Assembly: GCF_963676685.1 (NCBI RefSeq)
Contig: NC_092349.1
Coordinates: forward strand, 77,884,604-77,948,603
Length of the DNA stretch: 64,000 bases
Direction: 5' to 3'
Origin: Mytilus edulis
Lineage: Eukaryota; Mollusca; Bivalvia; Mytilida; Mytilidae
In this document: positions 34,640 through 45,220 of the stretch, piece by piece
Numbering within the stretch: position 1 is the stretch's first letter
Layout of the letters: every line of letters starts with the position of its first letter
Made by a program: the position numbers and the translations under genes
Notes under the pieces: generated by a model
Databases searched by the model: none
Seen by the model: the letters and a program-made list of their open reading frames with translations, nothing else
Told to the model about the DNA's origin: nothing

Positions 34640-34760
34640 CTACATTTGCAAATGCCTGTGCCAAGTCAGGAATATGACAGTTGTTGTACATTGGTTTGGT
34701 GTGTTTTGTCATTTGATTTCGCGATTTAAGTAGAGACTTTACGATTAAATTTTCCTCAGA
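34640..34760 (+). repeat. Short dispersed repeat with CCAAGTCAGGA module
   Basis: TGCCTGTGCCAAGTCAGGAA (34652-34671) then TATGACAGTTGTTGTACATT. The same module occurs at 1738, 2518, 6566, 7668, 9275, 16285 (minus), 59376 and 62735, in several different repeat contexts. This suggests a reused tail or promoter segment. Confidence 0.6.
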
Positions 34761-35459
34761 GTTCAATATTATGGTGATTTTACTTTTTATGATACATTTT
34801 GTGTTCCATATTATTTTGTTGTTTCAGTTTTAGTTTTTATTTGTTGTTTACTTGTATCCCTACTTTGTTTTTTGTCATTATCTATATCTGTTTATTTTAT
34901 ATGGATAGAGGACAAAACTTATGTTGTTACTAGTCTGTTTCCCGGCCGTTATTGAAATTCTTGACAATACAATATAGATGGAAAAAAAACGTAAGGAGTT
35001 TGTTTCATTATTCGTCTTATTTCAATTTCACGATTATTGTTGATATGGCATAATAGAAAAGATCTGCTTTGAAAAATTACAATTTCGATTTATTTAAAAC
35101 ACAAATGAAAATATCGTCTGTTTCGAAGTTGCCTATATTTAAGACAATTTACAGAAAATGATTCTTAATATCTTTTTTTTTTTCGTTTTTGTTGGGTTTT
35201 TGTTACTTCAAATTTGAGAAAAAACGAAACACTTTTATTTTCAAAGAACGTAAAAAGTGTGAAAAAGGGATATCTTATCTCTTGAAAAGGCATCACAGAG
35301 GGTTTTTCGGGGTGTGCGAAATTACATGAAAATGAATCTCACTGCATATCCGGAATATTTAGCCACATAGTACGTGAAAATGTCTTTTTTTAGAAACAAG
35401 TAATCGTACATAACTTAAACTACAATATGGACAGAAACATTGAGGAAAAGGCTACTATA
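34761..35459. other. Nothing recognised
   Basis: AT-rich intergenic DNA between the dispersed repeat and the PLE-B fragment. No convincing ORF, splice-bounded exon or inverted repeat was seen. Confidence 0.4.
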
Positions 35460-35735
35460 ACCACCTACCTAAATTACCGGATTTGTTATCACATAAGCAA
35501 CACGACGGGTGCCGCATGTGGAGCAGGATCTGCTTACCCTTCCGGAGCACCTGAGATCACCCCTAGTTTTTTGGTAGGGTTCGTGTTGTTTATTCTTTAG
35601 TTTTCTATGTTGTGTCGTGTGTGCTGTTGTTTGTTTGTCTTTTTCATTTTTAGCCATGGCGTTGTCAGTTTGTTTTAGATTTATGAGTTTGACTGTCACT
35701 TTGGTATCTTTCGTACCTCTTTTAAATGGCATGCA
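35460..35735 (+). repeat. PLE-B 3' fragment
   Basis: Forward copy of the 3' region that follows the PLE-B reverse transcriptase fragment at 43853-43993 (minus): ACCGGATTTGTTATCACATA, GGTGCCGCATGTGGAGCAGG, CCTGAGATCACCCC, GCCATGGCGTTGTCAGTTTG. No RT codons precede it here. Confidence 0.75.
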
Positions 35736-36981
35736 CATCTTGAACAAGGTGTGTCATCTTTACAATATGAAAATATGTTTTGCTGTGTATGGTTCTTAAC
35801 CATAATGAACAAATGATTAAAAAAGAATATTAACTGTGCATTTTAAGAATTCAAAATGTATCAAGAAAGCATTTAAAAAAAATGTTTAACGAATAGAGAT
35901 GAAAATAAAGAGAATCGTCTTTAATTTGATCTTTCATTGGTTTTGAAAAGAGTGCTACTGACGGGATTTTTGAAGTCTTCTTCAAGGCAAAAGAATATAC
36001 GTCAGAAGTCAAAACGAATCGCCTTACAAAAACATATACGTCGAAACTTTGAAACACAAAGGGGTCGTTCACTCTCATTTTTGTTAAGTGTTCTTTGTTT
36101 AAAGTTGTTTAAAAATGGAGGTTGAACACAATGCAAATGTTTTACAATCATGTTATTATCGGTGAAGGAGAGCCGCTTATAGCTTTCTTGTCATTACAAA
36201 CAAGAACATCAAACAAGAGAGTATCGAATTTGGTCTTTCCCCTCACTTCTGTCAGTTTATCTGCAAAAACAAACTGATATTGATTTATTGTTTTGGAGTT
36301 GGAAACTAAATGTCCACAATCGCACATTAGAAGGACGGTGAAATATCATGATTGAGGAGACAAGAAATTCATCACTGGAGAATTATCATCTAAGGATTTT
36401 GTCAATAACATTAATTTTATAACTAAACATTTAAAGGCAGTTTAGTTTAAAAACATACTCTTTTTTACATATAAAAAGGGACTAAAGAAGGATAGTTTCA
36501 AACTGTAGTTCAGTTTGATGTACATGGTAAAATGTATAATATTTGATTTTAAAATAACGAATTTGAAGGGATAACATGTACACTTTTTCAAATTTAAAAC
36601 AGCTGTTTTATGAGATTCAATGTAGTTTATTTAAAGGCAAAACTGTTCAAATTTATAGAAACTGCTTTTTTACATTCATTAGTTATATGTAAAATATTTA
36701 TGCGTTTTACTATAAGGATAGCTTTATATCTATTCAATACATAAATGTGCATATACATAATTTGATAAAGCTGTACTAAATATTATGAAAAAATAAAATC
36801 CACAATGCTTTTTTTATTGAAAAACTAAACATATTGTGATTCACTTGTGTAGAAATATCTTGCTGGATATTATGATATATGCATAAATTTTAAGATCTCA
36901 GGATTAATTTATCTAACTGTAATTACTGTTCTTACATTAAACACAGTCTTCACTTTCAAAAATATAGAAAACAATTTTACT
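35736..36981. other. Nothing recognised
   Basis: Over 1.2 kb of AT-rich DNA with no supported gene. Probably the 3' flank of the minus-strand gene that ends at 36982. Confidence 0.4.
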
Positions 36982-37397
36982 TTAGCCATATTGGTGTCTT
37001 ACACAGTTAGAAGGGCAGGTTGACCTAGTGCACAAAATATCTGCCAACCAGTTAGCAAAATGGTGACAGTTGTTGCTCAACCCATTAAAATAATATGCTG
37101 CTTGGTAATACCTAGCACATCCTTTGACACATTCTGTACTGAGTACACCATATCCGGCAGCGGGATAATCAGTTTCAGAATTACAATGGGATCGTCTTGG
37201 TGATGTACCGATTAGTGTTCTTCCTTCCGTTTTACCGGCACTTTTTCCAATCAAACCAGTCCATTCATAGTAATATCCACGATAGTATAGATATCGATGA
37301 GTAAGTCTTATAGTTGATATGCTAGGTGACCTCTTTCCTCTGTTAAAACAAGCAAGGTTAGTTGTTCCGAAATAGAATCCATATCCTCTGGAACTAC
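36982..37397 (-). CDS. Small secreted LRAT/NlpC-like protein, exon 3 (main exon)
   Basis: A minus-strand exon of 416 bp that begins after the acceptor TTTTGCAG (AG at 37399-37398), two bases into a glycine codon, and ends with a stop at 36984-36982. With exon 2 (39253-39325) and exon 1 (40102-40122) it gives a 169-residue protein starting with a signal peptide. The peptide has a candidate catalytic histidine in THRYLYYRGYYYEW and a downstream NNCHHFANWLADILC. The Asn-Cys-x-His-Phe pattern resembles the NCEHF box of LRAT-type members of the NlpC/P60 papain-like fold. There are several further cysteines (ACF, HCN, ECVKGCA, LCTRSTCPSNC), consistent with extracellular disulfides. Function unknown; an enzymatic role is inferred. 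The ATG at 37419 lies in the intron and is not the start. Confidence 0.7.
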
Positions 37398-38789
37398 CTG
37401 CAAAAGTATTTCTCATCATTTCAATAATACAATTCTATAATATTTTAGAGCAATTATCTTGTTTGTCTTATTATAGAGTTCTTTACCTGGAATAAATTTT
37501 ACAAATTTGATATAAAATTGCCTTTTTATCAGTTTCACATTCTGTCAAATTAATGTATTAAACAAAATGGACCGAACACAATGTCATTTGATTATTACCT
37601 AACTAGTATTAGAATTAACCAGATCACAGTCCGTTTAGGGGTAGCAGGTGCCTTTCTTATGTTGGAAAACATTTATTGATAATAAAGAGAATCACTTAAG
37701 CAGGATTGGAACAGGCCCCTTATTAGTAATCGGTGCTCCCCTCTTATAATGACAATTTTGGATCTGCCACTAAAAATATTCATAAAGGTCAGAACGAAAA
37801 CGAATTCTTTCAAGTTTTAGTTTGACCAGAAGAGAGTTATTTTCCAATAGCTAATCATTTCAAATATTCTTAACTATAACATGTCTTTCTGAAGTTATTC
37901 GTTATAAAAAATACGTTCAACTTATCTCATGCATTTGCTTGGATATTTTTCTATGTCTTTTGTTGCCACGTAACTTTGGACTTGATCCGGTACTTATAAA
38001 TCCTCAAAGTTTCAATCTTTGGCTTTGGGCGCTCCTGAAGAAAGTCAATCAAGTGAATACATTTTGTAAAGGGCTATTTTTTATTTTTCAATATGCACTG
38101 GGTCGATACAGTTGCTGGTGGACTAAAACACTTATTTTCTACTGATTAATTAGTAAGCCAGTAAAAAATTGATTTAAAACTATATATATGAACGCCAACG
38201 AGATTATTATTTTGATTAAGGCCGCAAATACTAGAAATTTAACTTTCCCTTAGTATCTTATAATTTATTTTTTTGCAAAAAACAAACTGAAGATTGAGCT
38301 GCATAACACAATCTTTATTTCCTGTAAAAGTGTATGAGAGAATCAAAACGATTTTATACGATATATTGATAGATGTTTAGAATATTATGTGGATCCAAAG
38401 GCGTTACTTAATTGTACTTAAACTGTTTGAAGCATTTTTAACAAATCGGTACGGATCAGTATGCTGCTAGAACATGTACAAATTCATTGTCGCATATTGT
38501 GATAAATCCTAAACGAAGAATGTGATACTGGTTCATAGCTACAACAAACATGTTCTTTGCTATACATGACAAAATATTTCTTTACTAAGTTCTTGCAAGA
38601 AAAATTGATTTAAACGAAAATTCTAAATTTATAATGAAAATCAATTTTAAAAGAGAGGAGAGCTTTCGACTCGATTCCAGCACAAATATAATATTTATTC
38701 TGTTATCAGATTTATCTTCGGGTTTATGTGAGAGTAATACTGAATAATGCATAATGTTTAATCATCTGATACTTGATGCATCAGATTTG

Positions 38790-38975
38790 ACTTCTAATAG
38801 TTATCAAAGGAACCAGCTAGATTATAATTTAGTACGCCAGACGCGCGTTTCGTCTACATAAGACTCATCAGTGGCGCTCAAATCAAAATATTTATAATAC
38901 CAAACAAGTACAAAGTTGAAGAGCATTGAGGATCCAAAATTCCAAAAAGTTGTGCTCAATCTGACAAATGTTACT
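38790..38975 (-). repeat. Hammerhead-bearing dispersed repeat
   Basis: Minus-strand copy of the small repeat that carries the ribozyme at 38833-38879. It includes the upstream GAGCATTGAGGATCCAAAAT region (plus strand 38921-38940) and the downstream GGTTCCTTTGATAACTAT-type end. It lies in the second intron of the minus-strand secreted-protein gene, in the sense direction of that gene. Confidence 0.75.
38833..38879 (-). ncRNA. Hammerhead ribozyme, intact core
   Basis: On the minus strand: GAGCGCCA, then the core CTGATGA, stem II GTC-TTATGTA-GAC, then GAAA, a minimal stem III (AC-GCGC-GT), cleavage triplet GTC, then TGGCGTA. TGGCG pairs fully with CGCCA to form stem I without a mismatch. All invariant core bases are present. 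Minimal-stem-III hammerheads of this kind are known from Penelope-like elements and small bivalve repeats. Because the host intron is transcribed in the same sense, the ribozyme could cut within the pre-mRNA. Confidence 0.85.
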
Positions 38976-39252
38976 GTTGACTTTAAGTCCTATAACTGTA
39001 ATTTTGAACATCTATGTCATAAATTATCTTTAAGAATATCCAATATATTAAATGATATATAAAAGATATCTCAAATATGTGCAAGTATAATAACAATTGT
39101 CTTGAAAAGGAGATATTCTGTTTTTAAACATTCAAAAAGGGATTTGACTCAGCTTTTGAAAGGCTAGCCTCTACCACAGATTTATTAAGAGTGTTATTTT
39201 CAATCAGGTTCAGCTATCTCTCTTTTGTATAATTTGTAGACTAAATTCTTAC

Positions 39253-39325
39253 CGAAACATCTCTCATTAGATCGGTTGCAACCATTTGATTTGTCCACAA
39301 AGAGAACAGCTAGTATCAAAAACAG
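39253..39325 (-). CDS. Small secreted LRAT/NlpC-like protein, exon 2 (signal peptide core)
   Basis: A 73-bp exon between acceptor TTACAG (AG 39327-39326) and donor GTAAGA (39252-39247). In frame it reads LFLILAVLFVDKSNGCNRSN, a hydrophobic core followed by a polar, cysteine-bearing start of the mature chain. It ends one base into a codon, and exon 3 supplies the other two to make glycine. It enters in phase 0, matching exon 1. The intron to exon 3 is about 1.86 kb and contains an inserted hammerhead repeat. Confidence 0.65.
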
Positions 39326-40101
39326 CTGTAACAATAGAGATATAAGGGGTTTATAAACAATGATACATTGTTTTTTGTTAAACTATTTTGAAAATAAGGA
39401 TTACAAACATAGCCAAAAACAATAAATTAAAAGATCTCTTAGTTAAGGATTTAACATATCAATACAGGTTCTAAAAGGCAAATGAACACTTTGATTTGAC
39501 ATTCATTGAAATTTTTGGGATTGTGTTGCTTAAGTCATTAGTTTTTATATAGTTGTATGTGGACTGGTGGTTTGAAGTTTTATGTATTTGTTGTTGTTTG
39601 GTTTGTAGTGTCATTGTCAGCTATCCGTTGATTAATGACTTTTGAATGTTTGTTTTTGGTATCTTTTCTCCCTTTCTTTTGTAAAAAAATTGACACTTTT
39701 ATATCAAATTAATAATGAAATGTACATTGCATGTTCGTTGAATTATTATGTGATATAGATTATATTTTGTAATTTCACTTTTTTTTAGTGTGAATTTTTA
39801 AAATGTTTTGTATATTGACAATGTAGGTAACATAAAATCGGAGAAAATACAAGTTTTAAGAAAACAAATCTACCATTCGATACATGTAGCCAACAATTAA
39901 ATACAGCGTTTTTACATTTTCGTAATATAGGGTATAACACGATCAAACAATACAGAGTTTGGTATACGATTTTCATAAATACACAACCTTCTATAGAATT
40001 TGTCAAGCTTACTAAAATAAAATGCAAAGAAATAAACATAGCAATATTTAAAAACCGGATTAAAGTTTTAAGACAAATAATAAAAATTCAAAATATCTTA
40101 C

Positions 40102-40122
40102 CGCAAATCTATAAAGTTTCAT
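40102..40122 (-). CDS. Small secreted LRAT/NlpC-like protein, exon 1 (start codon)
   Basis: Seven codons, MKLYRFA, followed directly by a GTAAGA donor (40101-40096), in phase 0. Joined to exon 2 it makes a textbook signal peptide (MKLYRFA plus LFLILAVLFV). The exon is tiny, so the call depends on the strong donor, the phase match and the sense of the joined peptide. Confidence 0.55.
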
Positions 40123-40129
40123 GTTTAAA

Positions 40130-41040
40130 TATTTTCTTGTAATACTTTGGCAGTCAAAATAATCTCACATTTGAAATTACTGTCTAAAAGGTTTAAATAT
40201 GGTTAAGAATAAGTGGCGGCATGCGCAAATATAAATTTGACACATGTTCAGTACACTCGTACATTTATAGAAATATGAAAACATATCAATCTAAAAATAA
40301 TGAAGTTGTTCTCATATAATAATTAAAACGTAGTACTTATAATGTAAAAAGCGTCGAAATGAAACTATACAACTATATGCTAGTGCTAAATGTATGATTG
40401 CAAAGATGAAATAAAAAAAATGGCTGAATCTGAGATTTTATACCGTCAATTCATTATCCAATGTAAGTTAACCCTTAATATCAAATCTCGTATAAGTCTT
40501 AAGCTTTCATCGTGTTCTGTTTCGGTATGACCATTTAATTTTGTTTAGGTTGTTTTCTTGTTCCTTAGTTTCTCAGATAATTTTCTGACGTTATTTATGT
40601 TTTTGGCAAAAAAACTATAATATTTATCTATAATACTAAAATAACGAGGTCCAATTTGTCAGCCGTCATGGGGTAAATCACAAGACAAATCAAAGAATTG
40701 AACTTTACACATAGCTAATATAGGACAATGGTGCTGATTAAAAATTACACCACTCCAGACCCTTTTGTTTTCCACATAATTAATACTGTCAGTAATTAAC
40801 AAGTTCCGGGTCGAATCCGATATCGATACCATTAGTATTACCTATTACCTTATCTGTACGTTCCGCATCTGACAGGCGCACCATCAAACGGTGTATTTAG
40901 GATTTTGCTATATACACGCGTCATAATCACAGGGTTGACACTACTAAATTCAATTATTGTCACATTGTTCCCTATTGTAGTATTTTTTAATTAAAGTATG
41001 ACTTTCTAAGATGACAATACGAATACTCAAACAGGAGCGG
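40130..41040. other. Upstream flank of the secreted-protein gene, no other gene seen
   Basis: AT-rich. From about 40640 it holds pieces of a dispersed repeat (ACGAGGTCCAATTTGTCAGC, GCCGTCATGGGGTAAATCAC). No promoter element can be fixed with confidence for the gene starting at 40122. Confidence 0.4.
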
Positions 41041-41180
41041 ATCCAGCCATATTAAAAAGGGAGGTTCTAACACAGGATTAAGGTGGGGGGTCCAACTATA
41101 TGTCCCCATTCAAATGCTTTGATCGGGTTCCAACCCCAGGACCCCCCCCCCCCCCCCCCCCCCCCCCTTTGGATCCGCCA
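41036..41180. repeat. Small GGATCC-ended inverted-repeat element with poly-C tract
   Basis: Begins GAGCGGATCCAGCC (41036) and ends TTTGGATCCGCCAAT (41168-41182), giving inverted GCGGATCCA/TGGATCCGC ends. The middle holds a run of about 27 C at 41141-41167, a likely length-variable or assembly-sensitive tract. A related, more diverged copy is at 45575-45745. Confidence 0.6.
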
Positions 41181-42695
41181 ATATAAAAACCTGGACTTAA
41201 AAAAATGCGTATAGATACAGTTTTCATTTGTTTGCCGGCATAACGTAAAACATCGAATCATGATTTCAACTTTATTTTTAACTAATACAGGACAATGCTG
41301 CTGATTAAAATATACTCCATTACAGGCCCTTTTCTTTCCCAAATAATTAATATTACCAATGACCGATAAGTTCCAGGTCGACGGGTTCAATCAGAAAGAT
41401 TTTGAAGGAGAGAAAACTGTACATCTTGTAATCGGCATGACTTTATCAGATGACAATACCAATACTAAAATAGGGCTTACGCATATTTATATACTTTAAT
41501 TCAGTCACAGACCCGCGATATTACGGGTGTGTCTAGTCTTATTAATTTATAGAATTAGCCTTTGATTCTTCACATGATTGATTTTAATCATGACACCATA
41601 TGCATCACAACGATTTGATGTAAGCGTATCTTCCTAATTGTAATAATACTATTTAACTTCAGATAACGATTGGTATGCCGTGTTCTATGGAGAATAGATA
41701 TTTTGTTGGGATTTCTTTTCATCTGTGTGTTCTTGTTGTTTGCTAGTTTTTTGCCATAATATTAACATTTGTACAAGAAGAGTATATTAACCAGTGACAA
41801 CTGGAGCAGGATCTTCTTTTCCTTCCTGAGCGCATGAGATCATCCCTCTTTTTGGTTAGGTTCGTGTAGTTCAGTCTTTATTTTAATATGTTATGTTAGG
41901 TAGACTGTTGTTTGTCTTTTTTTCGTTTTTCTGCTATGACATAATGTGTTCGTTTACGACTTATGAGTATGAATTTCCATTGGATATTTTTCGCCTCACT
42001 TTTCTCAAACACTAAATTTATATACGGAAGTGCGACCAATCTGAACGGAATTTGCATATGAACTTTGGTAAACAACTAAAAGATATAAACATTTCAGCAA
42101 AAAATTCCAAAGACTGTTTTGTTTTAATAAATCACTTTAAATTTATAAATGGTATTATTCACTTGGAATACATATAAAAATATAGAAACATCCTAAAGAG
42201 TACCGACAATATAGTTCAACATTGTAGCGAAAAAGTTATAAAATTTATTTGAATAAAAGATTTGATCGGCCATTTTTTACACATACCTTTTCGATAATAT
42301 AATGTTAAAATGAAATAGCTGTAGCCTTTTTAAATATATCTGTCTATTCTTTTCTATATTGACACATAGACGTCTTTTGACAGAGGACGCAGTCAGACCT
42401 ACATGTTCTTTCACATTGTATAAGCATGTATAAATAGCCCAACTCAATGCTTTAATTTATTATTGCACAATGTATAGTTGTTCCTGAACTTGTTCGGTAA
42501 TTGGTAATTCTGCCGGTAATTTAAACCATTGTTTTGTAATTTAAAATCTAGTATTTAATGCCTTATTTCACGAATATAGTATTTACAAATATTTCTGATC
42601 GTGTAAAAAGAGAAAGCAATATGTAGTGCTATTGAATTGTACATGTACACGAGCTTTTGAAGTTGAGCTTGAGAGATCGAACATGTTTCATCGGA
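41181..42695. other. No gene; degenerate repeats
   Basis: Contains a piece of the dispersed ATTACGGGTGTGTCTAG repeat (about 41520) and a strongly decayed PLE-B 3' copy at about 41780-42000 (GGAGCAGGATCTTCTTTTCC, GCATGAGATCATCCCTC). The rest is unassigned AT-rich DNA. Confidence 0.45.
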
Positions 42696-42699
42696 ATTC

Positions 42700-43005
42700 A
42701 GTCCTGGTATCTATGATGAGTTTATTTACAACCACTGGGTCGATGCCACTGCTGGTTGAGATTTATTTCCCCGAGGGTATCACAAGCCAGTAGTCAGCAC
42801 TTTTTGTGCTGATATGAATTATCATTGATATGGTTATATTTATAAATTAACTGTTAACAAAATTTTGATATATTTTGAAATACTTCGTACTTTGTTTGGC
42901 CTTTTTAACTTTTTTAGATTCGAGCGTCACTGATGAGTCTTTTGTAGACGAAACGCGCGTCTGGCGTATATACAAAATTTAGTCCTGGTATCAATGATTT
43001 ATTTC
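42700..43005 (+). repeat. Hammerhead-bearing repeat, about 280-bp unit
   Basis: The unit runs from one CAGTCCTGGTATC (42700) to the next TAGTCCTGGTATC (about 42980), a spacing of 280 bp. It includes ACCACTGGGTCGATGCCACT and the ribozyme at 42922-42968. The direct repeats at both ends are what a partial dimer of a circularly permuted, ribozyme-cut RNA would leave behind. A short related piece lies at 38097-38122. Confidence 0.75.
42922..42968 (+). ncRNA. Hammerhead ribozyme, intact core
   Basis: GAGCGTCA, core CTGATGA (42930-42936), stem II GTC-TTTTGTA-GAC (42937-42949), GAAA (42950-42953), minimal stem III, cleavage triplet ending at C42961, then TGGCGTA. Stem I pairs GCGTCA with TGGCG(T), including one G-U wobble. 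The predicted cut is between 42961 and 42962. All core nucleotides needed for self-cleavage are present. Confidence 0.87.
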
Positions 43006-43552
43006 CAGGCTATGGTTATACTGTGTTTTATGCTCCTAATAGAATATCGCCATCACAACTACATATTGAAAATTATTGAAAACTTATGATGAAGTAACTA
43101 ATCCGAATGCATGTCAATTGAAATTTATATTGGTTTCACTGTTTCCTTAACATAATTATGTCATACACCCAAGTGCACAATCTTTGATAAAACGCAGTTC
43201 CTGTTTGACCAGGATGAACTAAGGAAGAACATGTAAAACAGGAAGACAAAATATTTCATATGCGTAGTTAGCTAACACTTATATAAATTTCAAGTATTAA
43301 CGAAGTTCACTAGATATAACGGTGTCAAAAACATAAGTTAAGTGGATTGATACATGTTCTTCTTAATCTGAATAAGAAACTTTTATAGATGTTTTGATAT
43401 GTCAATCGGATTTTTAATTGATGTAAGACTTTTGATATCAATATAACTTAACTTTAAAGGGATTGGATGTTGAGTAGCATTCTACGAAATATATTTTTGA
43501 ATGTTGGTCAATATATAGTTTTTCATAAAGAAGTAGACATATCTTTCCTGTA

Positions 43553-43993
43553 AAAGAGGGACGAAAGATACCAAAGGGACAGTCAAACTCATAAATCTAA
43601 AACAAACTGACAAAGCCATGGCTAAAAATGAAAAAGACAAACAGAAAAACAATAGCACACACGACACAACATAGAAAACTAAAGAATAAACAACACGAAC
43701 CCCACCAAAAACTAGGGGTGATCTCAGGTGCTCCGGAAGGGTAAGCAGATCCTGCTCCACATGTGGCACCCGTCGTGTTGCTTATGTGATTATAAATCCG
43801 GTAAATAGTCTAATTCGGTAGGTCACATTCATGAAAGGGAAGGGGATTGTAGTTACGACGTAAGGAACATATCCGATATCATTTGTAAAACGGTTATTCC
43901 ATAACGGTCAATCAACTCGTGATGGCGTCCGTAAAATTTACGAAGGGATGATTTCAACTTCACCATTTGGAACTCTTGGTTTAATAGCTTAAT
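43553..43993 (-). pseudogene. PLE-B: reverse transcriptase C-terminus plus 3' region
   Basis: The minus strand reads an uninterrupted C-terminal stretch (43993-43853), including KLLNQ, VKLKSSLRKFYGRHHELIDR and TVLQM, ending in TAA at 43855-43853. It is the homolog of the C-terminus of PLE-A (RKFYGHHHELVDPYDVS) but clearly a different subfamily. The following noncoding part (43852-43553) is the 3' region seen alone at 8530, 35460, 55375 and 62145. This copy therefore links that widespread orphan repeat to its retroelement. Confidence 0.75.
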
Positions 43994-44299
43994 TGAGTCT
44001 TATTCATATTTCTTTAAAAATCTTAAGGGTACCTGGTATATAGAAAATGGTCTCTATTTGTCTTTTCCCGATCGACAGGTAATTCCTCGCTATAGTGTGG
44101 TGTGCGTTTGCTTTTACGGGATATATATTAAGACGCAGCCTTGTCCGGTTACAACGTGAGCATGACACATGCTTTATGCATGTAAAACATCATTGCAAAA
44201 ACGTTTACTTTAAAATGTATTATACTAACACATTATGAGGATGACTTTAGCATTAAGGGTCAAATTTATTTAAGACGGTTTAAACATTGACATGACCAT

Positions 44300-44595
44300 G
44301 ATAAGTAAAGGCAACAGTAGTATATCGGTGTTCTAAAGTTTTAAATTCCTTGAGAGAAAAAATAGCCGGGTTACAAACATTGCAAACCGAAACCGCGGGA
44401 AACACATCAACTTTTACAGGAAAACATATGAAAAACCAGAACACCGAAGTGTAACAAAAACAAATGCCAACACGCAACGAACTTTTTGAAAGCATCTGCC
44501 ATAGAATTGACTTCGTACATGATATTTTGATAAATATTGGTGGGTTAAACCTGGTTTCATGGCACACCAAACCTCCCGTTTTATGGGAAAATAAG
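44300..44595 (-). repeat. Diverged PLE-A 3' end
   Basis: Minus-strand match to the PLE-A tail: GGCAACAGTAGTATATCGGT at its left (the reversed element end) and GGTGGGTTAAACCTGGTTTC to its right (the reversed GGTTCAACCCACCA module). It lies between the two units of the 43-45 kb duplication. Confidence 0.6.
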
Positions 44596-45220
44596 GAATG
44601 AACTAACTCATCTGAACGCATGTCAATTGAAAATTATATTGGTTTGACTGTTTCCTTAACATAATTATGTCATACACCCACGTGTACAATCTTTGATAAA
44701 AAGTAAATTTCGTTTGACCGAGATGAATGAAGTAAGACATTGTAAAACAGGAAGACAAAATTGCATATGCGTAGTATGCAAACACTTATGTAAATTATCA
44801 CGGTGTCAGACACCTAATTCAAGTGTATGATACATGTTCTTCCTAATTTCAATTAGAAACTTTTATAGATGTTTTGATAGGCCAATCGGATAATTTATTT
44901 ATGTAAGACTAGTACTGTTGATATTAATCTAACTTAAATTTAAAGGAACTGAATGTTGAGTGGTCTGTTACGAGATATTTTTTGGTATGTTTGTCAATAA
45001 AGCTATATTTGTCGAGAAGAAGAAGACATATCTTTCATTTAAACTGATAAATTGAGTCTTTTTCGTATGTCTCTAAAAACCTTAAGGGTGCCTGGTGAAT
45101 AAAAAAATTGTCTCTCTTCATTTTTTCAAGATTTTCAGTAAATCAATTGCTTAAATGGCTATGTTTTTGCCTCTGTGTACTAACGAAGACGTGCGCTTGT
45201 GCGGTCACAATGTGGGCGTT

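Larger units (their letters stand above)
43075..45220. repeat. Old tandem segmental duplication (two diverged units)
   Basis: Unit 1 (43075-44165) and unit 2 (44598-45220) share long stretches at roughly 80-85 % by eye. Examples are TTCCTTAACATAATTATGTC, TACATGTTCTTC, CTTTTATAGATGTTTTGATA, and the end CTTAAGGGTACCTGGT against CTTAAGGGTGCCTGGT. Unit 1 is longer because a PLE-B fragment (43553-43993) was inserted into it after duplication. No ORF is conserved between units, so the duplicated DNA is probably noncoding. Confidence 0.7.

Noticed and set aside
41141-41167. Run of about 27 C as a functional G-quadruplex site
   Set aside because: A pure homopolymer inside a small repeat, prone to sequencing and assembly error. 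Reported only as part of the element.
44603-44785. 60-codon minus-strand ORF in the 43-45 kb duplication
   Set aside because: It is not open in the partner unit, so not a conserved coding frame.
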